From Clavelina lepadiformis (taxonomy: Eukaryota > Chordata > Ascidiacea > Aplousobranchia > Clavelinidae): a stretch of 64,000 bases of DNA. A model generated the notes under the pieces. The model did no database searches. It was not told the DNA's origin and saw nothing but the letters and a program-made list of their open reading frames with translations. Within the stretch, counting starts at the first letter, position 1. The number at the start of each line of letters is the position of its first letter. Below, piece by piece: positions 39,157-52,053 of this stretch. A program made the translations under genes and the position numbers. The DNA is taken from assembly GCF_947623445.1 (NCBI RefSeq), contig NC_135245.1, positions 18,235,501 to 18,299,500 of the forward strand, written 5' to 3'.

Positions 39157-42100
39157 ATGGAAAATATGAAAAGGTCTAGATTAGTTGCTGGTTTAGACGA
39201 TGTAGAATTACCAAACAGAGACGATCAGTTGGATTCGGACGACTCAAATGTGACTGATGACCGTTCTAGTCAAGGTTCCAGATCTGATACTGCGTTACCT
39301 AAAACTGGTAAAAAGACAAGAGGTCGTGTCAAGATTAATATGGAATTTATAGACAACAAGTTAAGAAGATATACGACCTTCAGTAAAAGAAAATCTGGCA
39401 TTATGAAAAAGGTATCAGTAGTTTGTTGTGCCATAAATAAATAACTCAGAATCTTAGATAAGTTAAATCTTTGCTGTATAACTTTGCATCTATTTGCAGT
39501 ATATTTAACCGCTATCTGCAGCATATCATTAACACTAAGTTTGAATGATTTAAAAAGCCTTTCGAGATTTGCATCAGCATTTTAGAAAAACATTTTTTAT
39601 GTCTAAAACTGTAATGATAATTGAATAATGTGCCATGGACTAGGCTAAAATGTTATCGAACAAGCAGCAATAATGTGTGACATGGTTTTTTGCAAAACAA
39701 TCTCATGATGTCTTCATTTTTGTTAATTTGTGTGCACAAAGCTTCAGTTACACTGTTATGCTCGTACAATTTTATATGAAACTATCCAGCCGCAAAGCGG
39801 CCCAGTTAGCATCCCATCGAAAAATAACAAACTTTGGCATGATAGTGTACAATAGACTGACTGAAGCCTCAGTTCTTTGTTTTTTATAAATTAGCATGAG
39901 CATTTAAAAATTTGGCGTGCACATTGATGAGTCTTATGCATGCCTCTCACACTTTCCACTATGGCAAAGAGGTGGATATCCAAAACCTTGTAAACTTTAC
40001 TGAACTTATCCCATTGTACTGCTGGGCTTACATTTATAACTGGACTGCAAAGTTTCAGTTTTGCACAGAAATCTTAGGCTGGTGTCGCAAAAATTTCACA
40101 ATATTGATTTCTACAAATGTTACACAATTGGGCTTATCAAAGTTAGGTTTTTGTCATCATTGTGTGATTAGCAATGTAGACTTAACATTTCACATTGAAC
40201 ATGCAAATCAACTTCTCTAGACAATTATCGCAATATCAAACGTTACAGTTAAAAGTGTCAGCCTGACTAGTATAAATATATACTTCCTCTAAAAGAGATC
40301 TGCTTATTTTTTTAACTCTAATGAAAGTAGTTACGTGTACTTTCATTAGAATTTATTGAATATATTAGTTCATTATTGGCTCGTTTATCATAGAGTTTAT
40401 TATTATGCGTACTTCTGTTAAAATTATGTTTATTGTCACCTCATGTGGCACTAAACATAATTCCACTTTATCCATTGTTTATATAATAAGTATGGTTGGC
40501 TCGACCACATTTAACTTCCATTGTTATATATCGTTAAATTTGACACTTACCTATATAGAGAACTTGTTTTTGCTATTAGCTGTGTGTTAAATATCCATTG
40601 GTCTTTGAAGATTGATCTAATACTCCACTGCATTGTGACAGTTGTCAGTTCAATCTCTTTAAACCAGGTTGAACAAAATATATTTGGTCAAGCGGCCAGA
40701 GATTGAGTTGACCAGGGATGGATTTACAACGGAGGCAATGTGTTATTTAATTTTGGCCTTCGTGGTTAAATACTTAGACATTTTTGACTTCGATTAATAT
40801 GTTGTTGCTACTGAACCTTCCAATTCGTATCAAAATTCATGATCACAATCATTTTTCTTAAACTTTTTAACCATCGCATGTATCTTACGTAGTAGTTATA
40901 TATATCCCGTGATTATATCAAATGTGTCATGAAACCCAGCTTTTCAGTCTATGTAATATGTAAACTATAAGTATTTAAGAGAAAATACAATTGATTTTCA
41001 CTAATACAAAATTTTTTGTCAAACACATTTTCTCACTAAAAGGATGTAAAAACTGAGAATTTACATACCCATTTAACACTTGAGCATCAGACATCACACA
41101 TAAAACATATCCCTACAATTTAAATACTTTGCTATAATATAATGAGTAATGACAAATGCAAATTGAGAAATGGGAAAAGTATTATGGTGTAGAGTAGGCC
41201 TATCGGTATTAACTGTGTGAAAGTAATGTTTTTATGGTTGCCATTTTGTTTTCATGATGTTTAAACCTTTGAGTGTCTAGTTGGCGGTTCACAGTGTTTG
41301 TTTGGACATTACAATAATCCAGCTTAATACAATTCAATTTAGACCCGCAATGACGTACATAACTAAACCTTAATCAGACGCTGCATAGCACAGCTTTGTT
41401 TGTGAAGAATTTGCCCAGATGGAAAAAAGTGTTCGACATTTTTTACTTTACGAGCTTCAGTTAAAATATTGTGCTTTTTTTCAGCACAGTTGTTAACATT
41501 TTCAGATCGGTACTGATATATAAATAGATATATATATATATGATTGGAAAGTAGACATTTGACCATTTTTATGCATATATACTAGAAATGCACTCACACA
41601 TATATGCCTGACTATGTGTACTAGTGTGCTAACTTATTTTGCCTTTTTTAATCATGGGAATAAGATTACATTCCAGTATAATTTTAAAATAAAAGACTAG
41701 TAATTTTGTACTTTCGCTTCACACCGTCAGCACAATTTGGGATTGTAAATTTCATTGCCAATATGCTTATCACAGCATATTTCATTCTTTAAAACGCTGA
41801 CCATAAAAAGATGGTGTCACACAATCTTAATTAGAATTACGAAACATGACCGGAAGTAATGTGACGCCAATCTCCATTGATCACTGGACAGTCAGGGCAT
41901 GTGAAAGTGACATCACAATCACATAGCTCGTGTTAGCTGTTAGTCATAAATTGATGTCATGTTTCCTTAAGTTGTGCTCTCTCTATGTCATTTATTTAAT
42001 GCGTAATCATTTTTATGATGCAATTAAAAGTTTCTCCAAAAGTTAAAATGTTCACTTAACTGACCAGATATATATAATTGTGTTATGTTAATTAATTACA

Positions 42101-45100
42101 AAGAAATTAAATCTAAGTCCATTAAACTGTGGTGATATTAAATAAAACTACTTTTAACACCTTAGCGACAACAGCGTTTGATGGAGTGTGTTTCGTGGAA
42201 ACTTTCGTTAAGTATATATATATATATACAACAGCAATGTACGTTTACCAAATTTAGAAGTTTTTACTTCACAGTATATCCTTTTTATGAACTTGTTGAC
42301 AATCATTCAGATGTAAGTTGATAATGTTATATAACACTGGATGCCTTGTAATACCATATATGTTGTCAGTGCATGAATGCTGTTCCAATTTTCCATATAT
42401 CAATATTTTAAAATTAGATGGTTTTGTTATTTTATGTACGAAAATATTTTTCTTCCTTTAGTTTACAAATGACAGTAATCGTGCACCAGATTAATATTGC
42501 GATGTTTTGCTACTTTAATCCACTACAAAAATAAACGCCTTGGAAAACAGTTTAGCTTTTCTGTTTAAAATCTTTTCTCAGAAAATGGTTTGGCAAAGAA
42601 AATTCACTCTTATTACTTAAACTGAATTGCTGAATATGACTAAACTGTTTATATATTTTTGGTTGGCTTACTCCTATTAATTTTTGACCACAAAGTTGTT
42701 GTTGGATTACACCACAGGACTACGATTCAGGGAAATCGTCTGTGACAATTGTTTTGTTATACAGAGTGGCACAGCCTTTCATAAAATTACTATATTTTTA
42801 TATATTACAGTTACAAAGTTAAAAAAAATTGTTTTATGTGATTATGTGACAGGCGACTATCCTAGCAATCATTTCAAATATATACGCGCTTTTAAAAACT
42901 ATTTTTTGTCACTGCAGTGTAATTTGATGGCATCATAACAGATAAAGTAGCATAGCTGTCAGTGTCAGCAAAATTTTACAATTCTCTCAATTTTATAAAC
43001 CAGGATTTACGTTTGTTTATTTATATGTAAACTGTTTATTTTAGGCCCATGAGCTTGCAACACTTACAGGAACACAAGTCATGTTATTGGTTGCCAGTGA
43101 GACAGGACATGTCTATACCTTTGCAACACGAAAGCTTCAACCAATTTTGTCGAGTGAAGCAGGTAAAAAGCAATTTGCAGCAATGCATTTTGTCTCAGTT
43201 TCAATCTTTCACTGTCCTATTAATAACGTCAAATTATCATCCTGTATACAGGAGCAACTTAAAACTCGCAAATAGACACTGCTTAAATAATATGTGTATA
43301 AATGATCATTACGATATTTTTGTTCAGGCAAGCAGTTGATCCAAACCTGCCTTAACTCACCGGATCCAAATGAGTCGACAACATCACAGCAAGATGACCA
43401 GAGAATGAGCGCTCAGGGATTCGAAGAACCAGAACTGTCGTATGTTCCTCCTGATGACACAAAGGTATTTGATTTATTTGCTATTTTCTAAATTATCGGG
43501 TTCGATTAATTAACAGAAAATTTACACCGTTTGAATTTAGTCATGCTTTTTTTTCAATATCTACATTTAGTTGCAATAGCTTGAGGCAAATTGTTATTTG
43601 TTGTATTATAACATATATTCCCGTTGCCGGTATTTAAAATATTTGAAATTCTAGCAAGATGTTGCGTTTTATGTTGCTAATCAATACAAGTCCACTCGAA
43701 TCTGTCAGTTTTATGAGACAGAAGAATATATTTCGCCAAAAATGTCGGCACTAGCTTCTATAAGTAACGCTTTAAAATGTTGAAATATTTCAACCTGAAC
43801 TAAATTAAGTTTCTTGCATGACAGACAAGGCAATTTATGTTGCGGTTATATCATATAATTCAATCTTTTTAGGAGGGCTTGCTACAGAAGACATACCACA
43901 TTCTAAATGCGATTTCAGCCCAACAGCATGATAGCCCTCCCCGTCGTGACAACGATCAGGTTTGTACCGAAACAAAAGTAAACAATAAAATGTTTAATAT
44001 GATAACAATAGAATGAATTTTTTTCAGCGAAAGAGCGTGCTATCTTTTTTATAAATTTTCAATTTTCTGGATTTTAGTCATCTTCTGCGCCGGTCAACTT
44101 GGTTGCCATGAGCAACGCTAATATGGAAAATCACCGCAAGTCCACAGCCGTTCATTTTCCCACTTCCCAGTCCTATACAATCATGCCAGCACAATCAGGT
44201 AAAGATTTAGAGCTTTCCATGTAGCGCTAATGAACGCGGTGGACGCGCTACTGAGGTCTTTAGGATAAAGCAATGAATTTTTATTTTATTTTAGCTGAAA
44301 ATTTTTTTGCGTTGAATAGGTTCTCCTCAACTAGACCATCACCACCTCCATCTTGCCTCGTCATCACCAGCTGTTAGGTAAGCAGTAGAACGATGATTGA
44401 AATTTAATCAACTCAATGGAATGGGTCTTTGCAATAAGTTAAGGAAGTTTGTGTTAACTTGCCTGTACGAAGCTTTAAGTGATGTTTTTTGCCATGTCAT
44501 AGTACACCTGATGACGTAAGCTGATGGTTGCGAAAGCTTGTGTCGACTAAAGAAAAGTTAACCCCTGCAGTTTGCATCCATATTCTGCGCTTTCGCTTTA
44601 TTGTGTTTAATGATGGAAGATTTCAACGAGAATTTCTCGGGCGTGACGTCGTAGCTAATAACATTTTAATTACTTCGCTTGAAATTACTCCATGCAATTA
44701 ACTCGGCCTGCGTGTTTTTCCTTCCGCCATTCTTGCGGTTGTACCGGTCCAGAAAAAGGCTTTTACCAATATTTATTACGTAATAAATCGTGCAGTGATA
44801 TCCGCTATACCCAGAAAATTGTTGGCCCCCACCTGACCTTAACTGACCGATGTAGTCGTGACGGGTCTTAGACCGTTCTTGGACGTTTCTTGTTAAAATC
44901 AATTAAGAAATGTCTCGTCTGTAGCAAAGTTCTCATTTTTCTTATTTTAACGATAAAGCTTGTTACTAGGCACCTACTAATGCAATTGGAATGTTTGCAG
45001 CAAGTGCCCAAGTCTCTTGTGGATTGGTGATATTTCTAACATTTTCTGTTTTTGTTTTCAGGATGCAAATGGTTCCAGTATCGCACGATAGTCCACCTCC

Positions 45101-46154
45101 CAACTCCATGCCGCCATCTAGTGTTACAAATCCACACGCGCACAACCTCGGTAAGTGAAGTGTTGCCGCCACTTAAAACGTAAATCGGTAATTTCGTGAC
45201 ACTCTGGGTGCTTAGAAAATCGCGGAGTGTGCGACGGTTATTTTTAGATGAATTGAGCAAACGTATCTCAGCGCACATTAAATCTCGAATGACCATATAT
45301 GGTATCGTTTCAGCTCGAACCATGGACGACGGGAGACTGGCTCTGTTAAACCCATACAGCAGTATGCCGCGCCCTGTTCCTGGTGAGTGTTTTTAAAAAC
45401 TTTAATTTGCTTCGTATCTGCAGGCTAGGTGCCGTATTAAAACAGATCGGTGTTAGTAGAAACCGCTATCATCAGATAAAGTGTTTATTGTTTATATACC
45501 GTTCCCTGTGACTAAGGTTTCCATTTTTTTAAGACTTTCTGCCTCGTTTCAGTCTCTTATAACTGTACACCTCCAGTGTTTTTTAAGAGTGCTATTGGGG
45601 ACCGAAACGGTGTCTTAAATTTTTCCAACGGTCTCTCAAAATTTACACTGCTGCAACAACAACAGAAAATTATCAGCTAGTTTTTAAAAGTCGCGGTCTC
45701 TTCGAATTTCTTAGCGGTCGACAAAATCAAACCTTAAAAAGCACTCCTCTGTCCTCATTGACTGCAAAGCTAATTACTGGCAGAGATGTATTCAAAAAAC
45801 TTTGTTTCCCAACAGGTGTCCAACCACTGCTAGTCGCAGGCTCAGGTTCCCTACAACTCCCGACTGCGACACAGGTGTGTACATTATAGAACGCTCTATC
45901 GTATCTTCTATGTATGTCTGATTCCCATTTCTCCCGCTTTATCGCTCCGAATAATAGGAAGGGGGTTTGAAATGGAAAGCAAGAAATATGAGCTACAGAA
46001 GTATAAACAGTAAACATTATTATCACCATTATCGTTGAACGTGCGTCGAAAATGGATCATTATAGCAGGTCCTTGTTGCGAAATTTTACTTCAAACTATT
46101 TTCTCTATGCAGGTTGCAGTACTTGGCCATAACCAGAAGAAAACCAGCCGATAA
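39157..46154 (+). CDS. SRF: Serum response factor (MADS-box transcription factor), ten exons
   Basis: Nuclear MADS-box factor that binds CArG boxes as a dimer and, with myocardin/MRTF or ternary-complex partners, drives muscle, actin and immediate-early genes (family knowledge). Exons: 39157-39411, 43045-43162, 43328-43464, 43873-43959, 44078-44198, 44320-44377, 45062-45150, 45314-45382, 45816-45874, 46113-46154; 344 residues. The MADS/SAM core covers about residues 51-139: GKKTRGRVKINMEFIDNKLR, RRYTTFSKRKSGIMKK, then AHELATLTGTQVMLLVASET, GHVYTFATRKLQP and GKQLIQTCLNSPD. This is nearly the vertebrate SRF core; MEF2-type proteins differ here. A 3.6-kb intron splits the MADS box after IMKK. 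The N-terminus is acidic; the C-terminal half is rich in Ser, Pro and Gln and much shorter than in vertebrates (about 508 residues in total there). Confidence 0.96.
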
Positions 46155-46823
46155 TAAGAGTCTCGTTCTTCTTCAGAAACATTTGAAGTTCCGTTCCATT
46201 TACACTGTTTGCACTTACTAAACTTTTATCTTTTCTGTTACGTTAACCAGTATGTCTAATAGCCTATACCCAATTGTATGCCAAATAACCCATACTTATG
46301 AGTGAACCCCATAAGGTGACAGTTTACTGTTTTTTTTGTGTGTGGAGGGCCCCTTCTAGGGAAAAATATTGCGAGTTTTGACAGACTATCGCTTCTTGTG
46401 TGATGCTATCCACTGTCACTGCCCGAGCCAAGTTATTTTTTTCTTTTTTTTCTAATTTGCCAGCTTGGAGACCAACGAAAAGCATAATGTGGTTACCTGC
46501 TGTATAATGAGAGAATATTATCTGTTGCTACAGTGTGCATTCACTTCGCACGATTTTTTCAGCAACAAAATCACTTCAGCCTACAACGTGCTTGAGCTAA
46601 GTTTTACCTCCAAGATATTCGCATTGTTTTCAACAGCTTTTGGTTTACAAAGAAATCTTACCACCTTGTATCTGGTTAAAGCATTACGCTGCTTACATTT
46701 CTTCTGAACTATCGCAAGTACATTAAAGCGACATAGTTATAAATACTCTTATACCGCTACAGATAGCTCATTTTCCGTATCGGATGGTTTATAAATGTCA
46801 AGATGCAATATTATGGTTTGGAT
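46155..46823. other. 3' flank of SRF
   Basis: Presumed 3' UTR and flank. A short open frame at 46465-46707 lacks motifs. No other feature is seen. Confidence 0.5.
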
Positions 46824-47141
46824 CAGGCATGTGCAACCTTTTTCACTGGAGGGCCAAATACAAAATTTTAAATGACAACGCGGGCCACATGATTTTTTCA
46901 GAAAAAATTAGTATCATAAAACGACTTTCCTATGCAGTTTATATAGTTAAGAAATAGATTTAATGCAGTCCACGACACGAAAATGCGAAAATTTCGAAAA
47001 TTTCCATTGCTTTAATGTGAACTGCATCAAATAGTGATGGCTAGTATGAACTTCTAACATTTTGCTGAGCACCACGCGGGCCGCTTGGAACAACCTGGCG
47101 AGCCGCACTGCGGCCCGCGGGCCACTGGTTGCACATGTCTG
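46824..47141. mobile_element. hAT-type non-autonomous element, 318 bp
   Basis: Terminal inverted repeats CAGGCATGTGCAACC and GGTTGCACATGTCTG match at 14 of 15 bases. A perfect 8-base target duplication, GTTTGGAT, lies at 46816-46823 and 47142-47149. The interior has GCGGGCC-type words near both ends and no coding capacity. Confidence 0.92.
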
Positions 47142-47149
47142 GTTTGGAT

Positions 47150-48584
47150 TAACCGTTCCCCCCCCAGAAAATTTAAATTGTAAGCAAATTTGACAAGAAA
47201 TTTAGAAGCTAGCATTTTCACCTCTTGCAGAAATTTAAATGACGTAATCAATTGTTTTGATCAGTGGATTTCACGTGATGTAAGCTTTATGATCTTAGTT
47301 CATCGAACGCTATGCATTTCGTCAAACCCTTTGCTAGCAGAGGGGCATCACTATGCTTACATGCCTGCTTCTAGGGAGAAACACCATCTTTGATCGCAAT
47401 TTTTTTTAAATGGGTTCATTATCGTTTTAATTATAAGTTTTGCGTTTTAAAATTTCCTTCATAAATACATACGGCATTAATGCATGGTGTGTTTATGCAT
47501 CTGATTAGTCTAAGCTTGTTACTTAGAAAGTGGAAAAACTAGTTCATGGTCAGAAAAAAGTAAGTTAGCAACTACAGTTTTCAGATTCTGTCTTGGCTGT
47601 AGTTTTCGTCCGATTAAATATTGCAGGCAGATCTGGCTCAGCACTGCTCTCTTGTGATCAAAATTTATATTTTGATTACACCATTTGTGGCAGTGTCCTC
47701 TTAAATAAATCAAAAGTTGGCTGTCTGATTGTTTGTCGACACGAGTTTGTGCATTATGTCACTGCAGAACTGTAGACAAGTACTTTGTTCAAAAAAAATT
47801 TTGCGTTAGGCGTTGCGTTGTGCAAACCTTGCACCTTTCCAATTTGCTTGATAATGTCCAAAACAGCATGGATAAGGCTATTTATAGGATGCAATTTTAC
47901 ATAAAAATGAAAGTAAATCGATGAAAATTCAATACTGTCGTGGCGTATTTGTTGAAGATGGTCAGCGCATGGCCCATAAAAATATTATTTCAAAAAAGCA
48001 TCAAAACAACTCACTCTAAACATTCAGATTTTCTTTAGTTTACTGGGACGTAGATTTTTGTCAAACTTGTGCGTGCATTCGGTTAATTTTCCCACATCGT
48101 TGTGCTAAAAGCCTACAGGTGGTTAACAACAGCTAGTAAATGGAAGAAAGTAATTCTGTAATCCAACTAACCTTGCAAGCACTGGCTAAGGAAACTTTTC
48201 TCCTTATGTTCAGATTTTTTTTGAATATGTAAAACACAAGAGTTGTGTATTACATATGCAGTTGTGTTTATAGTTGTGCAGAAGTCTTCAATAATAATTA
48301 TACTTCCGACTTCTTTGATTATAATCAAACGTTTTTTCTATTATCATCTTGCAACGTAGACAAAATTAGAAATTGAGCAAAGACTTTCAGAGTTGTAACC
48401 GAAAACATGCAAATTAAATCTTCATAACGTAATTACTAATTACTGATTACTAATCATAACCATAGAAATCATTTTATACATAACGATAATCCAGACAAAC
48501 ATTTTCAGTTCAATTTAGTTTGTGATTCTTTTTTGTTTTCAGGCTGCCGAGTCCTACATGTAACATAAACTTTTTCTAGCATTC
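47150..48584. other. Intergenic, no feature recognised
   Basis: Short open frames only, without family motifs. It separates the SRF flank from the second collagen-discoidin block. Confidence 0.5.
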
Positions 48585-49720
48585 ACATTCCTCCAAAGCG
48601 AGAGCCATGTTATTCGTCCCATTTCGAAGATGCCGAGATATCCTAATTGAGCACTTTACCATTTTTCATTTCTACTTGTCAGGAGGCAGCAAAAAAACAA
48701 AAATATTTGTTTGAGAAACGTTTGCCATTATTTTTAGCTGACTTGAATTGCCTTGTCATTCTTATGCCTTCTTGATTCTTCTAAAGCGAAAATGCAACCG
48801 ATAAAAGTTTTCCGTAAAACAATGAAATACGACTCTTAAAGCTCTTTAACCGCATCCGCATCCGCATCCGCATCCGCATCCACGATAAGCCTCAAATCTC
48901 CTTTTTTGATCTAAATCTTGCAAAAAGTTCTGGAAGGTAACTAGTGATTGTAGGTGAGGTGTAAGCTAAAAGCACTTTGACAAAAGCAATACATTTTAGC
49001 CTCAGTAAAAAGTTTCAATACGCTGATGACGACTCTGCAAGTTTGAAATTTGTTTGATGAAGCCGCAATTGTATGTATTCGTACGACAAACTTTTACAAG
49101 CAAATTGGTAAAAAACATAAAAAGCTTCAACGAACTTCAGTTATCTTAAAAGTTCCAGCTCATGCATAGAGCCGACGAAAACCTCTTCGCTAAAACGTAA
49201 GAACAAGGCAAACACTTGACGCTGCTTATTCTCCTTAGTTTAATAGATTTTACCGGACTTCTTTGTGTGCGTGAACCTTCATTACTTGGGTTGATTTCTT
49301 AATAATAAGTAAAGCATGTCTGGTGATGCTGAAGGCTCGAATAATATTACCATCACTTTTCAACGCTGTTTACAGTTATTTTAAAGTCGTTTTTCAAAGT
49401 TTCTTTTCAATCGAAGAAAAAATTATTTCTGAGAATATTCATAGATATCAAGCAAAATTACTTAATCTTAGGATCACAAAAACTCGAGACTGAGCGTTAT
49501 TGTCTCAAATTGTTTATCCTGTCGTTAAAAATAAACCCAGGAGCGAATGTCTGCTACACCAAAATAAGAATGGAAGAAAATTAAACAGAGCAATGACGTA
49601 TTTGAGTTGTTGTGAATAAGCTAACGCATTGTCCACAAAAACTCGATGTTAAAAAGAGTGGGTAAACGAAACACTTAACACACGCCAATCTTCATTTATT
49701 TAATCAAATTCTTGCGGTGC
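48585..49720 (-). pseudogene. Relic of a collagen-discoidin gene (exon 2 remnant and upstream traces)
   Basis: On the minus strand, about 48690-48585 aligns with exon 2 of copy D: MKNGKVLN.DISASSKWDE versus MKDGRVLDQDISASSNWDE. It has an in-frame stop inside that stretch and another after KWDE. Further right, 48780-48830 resembles the copy D first-intron sequence near 59170-59225 (GATAAAAGTTTTCCGTAAAA versus GATGAAAGTTTTCTGTAAAA). Words near 49209-49260 and 49590-49720 (TGACGTATTTG, AACACTTAACAC) recall the region upstream of copy D near 59940-60000. No collagen exon or exons 3-4 were found. It is a decayed family member closest to copy D. Confidence 0.65.
48851..48881. repeat. Hexanucleotide repeat (CGCATC)5
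   Basis: Five perfect head-to-tail copies of CGCATC inside the decayed collagen-discoidin locus. Confidence 0.95.
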
Positions 49721-50717
49721 TAAAAGTCCGAAACAGATGTTCTTGTTTTTCAAAGCTGCCTAAAAGTTACAGCATCAAAAACTTTTTTCAAAACTGATTT
49801 TCAATTATAGCTGGTTAAGCATGTTGTATGGTTATATTTATTGCCACACCCAAAATTGCGTATTGCAAGAGTCATAAAAAACTTAGATGACAAATGATGA
49901 TGGTTATATAAATTATTTGTCTTGAAAAATGCAACTGCAATTGTATGTATATGCATGCGCATATATCACTGATATGATATTAACTTCTTCCGGATAAAAA
50001 AATATGCAACATTCTAAATCGAGGTGATCGGAAACTATTAAACCAATACAGTAACTAAACAAAAATACTATGAACAAAGATGAACAACCCAATAACAGAA
50101 CTATGAAAGTAATACAACTGTGGCTGTCTGTGGATACGAGGATACGATTTATTACGTGTGTGGTAATAACTTAACTGCAATATATTCTGGCTTTATTTCA
50201 CTGACGTTTAATAATAACCATTTCACCAAATGCTTCTGAAAAAGTAAGTAAGTTTTCGCAGTGTTTATTCCTTGATTAAAATGATACTAATGTATAATGA
50301 GAGCGTGTGTTTGATTTAAAAACTGAATTTTTAATCCAGTGCAAAAATAACTTTCACTTATAGATGAAAGAGGAGCTTCTAAAAATTTGGTCAAAGATTT
50401 TCAAATATAATCTAAAGTGGTTATGCCGTATAGTTATCGCGGACAATACGTCAAAAATTTTACGTCCTTTGTGATACTTTCGGCAGAAAATGTGACGTAG
50501 GTCGTTTACTTCATGTAGTAAAACTTACAAGAATACCGTTATCGTACTGGTTATCACAAACAAAATGGAAGATGTTTTGTATTTGCAATGCAGCTAAAAC
50601 CAGAATTTTAAATGGACAATACAGATACGTCAAAATGGGTTCAAGCTATTTTAAAATACAAAACTCAATCGATATGGATTTTATCAATTGCTATCGATTT
50701 CAAGGATTTTAAACGAT
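49721..50717. other. Intergenic, 3' flank of copy C
   Basis: AT-rich, with no coding exon or transposon recognised. Confidence 0.5.
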
Positions 50718-52053
50718 TTAGCATGTGAGATAATCCAAACGGATGGTTATATGTGTGTTCCAAGTTTGTGCAAGAAGTCTGAAGTACCTTGCAATTAATG
50801 GGTGAGGAAAAATGTTGACAACTTTCGTATCCATGTTTCGATTGCCTTGAAGTATCTGAAAAGACATATTTACGGCAATAAACTCAGAAGATATTTCAAA
50901 CAGCTTTCGTGCGACAACAGTAGCAAAAAACAAGTTTCCTCTTTGTCACATCCCAGTAATTATTTTGTTGTTATGGCAACTTACCAGGTCGCTTCCGTTT
51001 TCCTGTATCACTCGCATTTGGTTGGTGGAATTGCCGTACGAGATCTTGTAACTTGTTACCCACTGGGGGCTCCCTTGAGGTCTTCCTTGTGTCACTATTC
51101 CAGTGATGAAAGTTGGGGTTTTAAAATCAACTTGAATCCAATCACCAACTTTCAAAGCTGAAAAACAACAAACAAAAGCAAATTGTAAAAGCACTCGCAC
51201 TGCATAACCTCTCTTATAGACTACCACATGTTAGGATGCCAGGGGTATATCAATATACGCTTTCATGAACGCAAAACCTTTTTATCCAAACTGATTTGCC
51301 GTACTTACGATGTGCTGCAGCCCAAGCTCCGTGCTGGCCATTGCCGACTGTATTATCCAGTCTCCCACGATATGGTTCCATTCCACTGTGAGCAAATCCT
51401 TGAGATGTTATTGCAGCATTGGGAACTCTTCCACTTTTCAGACCAGCCAAACAGTATGCAACTGGACAAGAAACGTTATTTATGTCATAATTACATAGGT
51501 AGATAAAACTTAAAACACACGATAACAAAAAACTGGGTATATCCTTAAAGCGAAACAAGTGAACGAAAGAAAGTCAGTTCTCACACAATAGAAGGGAGCC
51601 GCTTTATCAGACTTACCTTTATCTGTATGGGTGTGTGAGCGAGACATCAACACATTTATGGAATCTATACCAAACAAATGCTCAAGGCATTATAAGTTGT
51701 ACAACATGTCAAAATGCAGCAGAAATAGACGTAAACAAATCGTGAAAAACCTTAAATCTTATTGAACAAAAGTAAAAATATTGCAAAAATAGCAAAATCT
51801 TACCCCGGATGTTTCGCATCTCTTCTCGGAGTTGATTAATCTCACTCGGATCACAAGCACATCGTCCAGGAGATCCAAAATCACCCTTCGGTCCAGGAGG
51901 CCCGATTGGGCCACGACGTCCAGGCGGGCCTTGAGCCAATGCATGTGATTGTCCCTCCACTTGCTGGGACAATGTCAGACAAACTTGATTTTGTTGGCTA
52001 TTTACTACTGTGATCAGCAACAACAGGTTCAACACAGCGGTTAAAGTCATCAT
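50718..52053 (-). CDS. Secreted collagen-like F5/8 type C (discoidin) protein, copy C
   Basis: Minus-strand exons 52053-51804, 51461-51309, 51157-50985 and 50855-50718 give 237 residues with the family intron phases 1, 1, 0. The protein has a signal peptide (MMTLTAVLNLLLLITVV), NQVCLTLS, seven Gly-X-Y triplets from QGPPGRRGPIGPP, CACDPSEINQLREE and an F5/8C domain from Cys87 to Cys237. Domain marks are NAAITSQGFAH, YRGRLDN, GIVTQGRP, WVTSYKISYGNST, LQGNRNMDTKVVN and LDYLTC at the end. The start is one of two adjacent ATGs (52053 or 52050). A splice-like acceptor lies about 20 bases upstream (ATTACAG, minus strand, ending at 52074). Its exons 1-2 and intron 1 are closely matched by the broken copy at 56919-57695. 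Ligand unknown. Confidence 0.92.

Noticed and set aside
41510-42230. AT dinucleotide runs in SRF intron 1
   Set aside because: Short ordinary microsatellites of a few units; nothing further to support.
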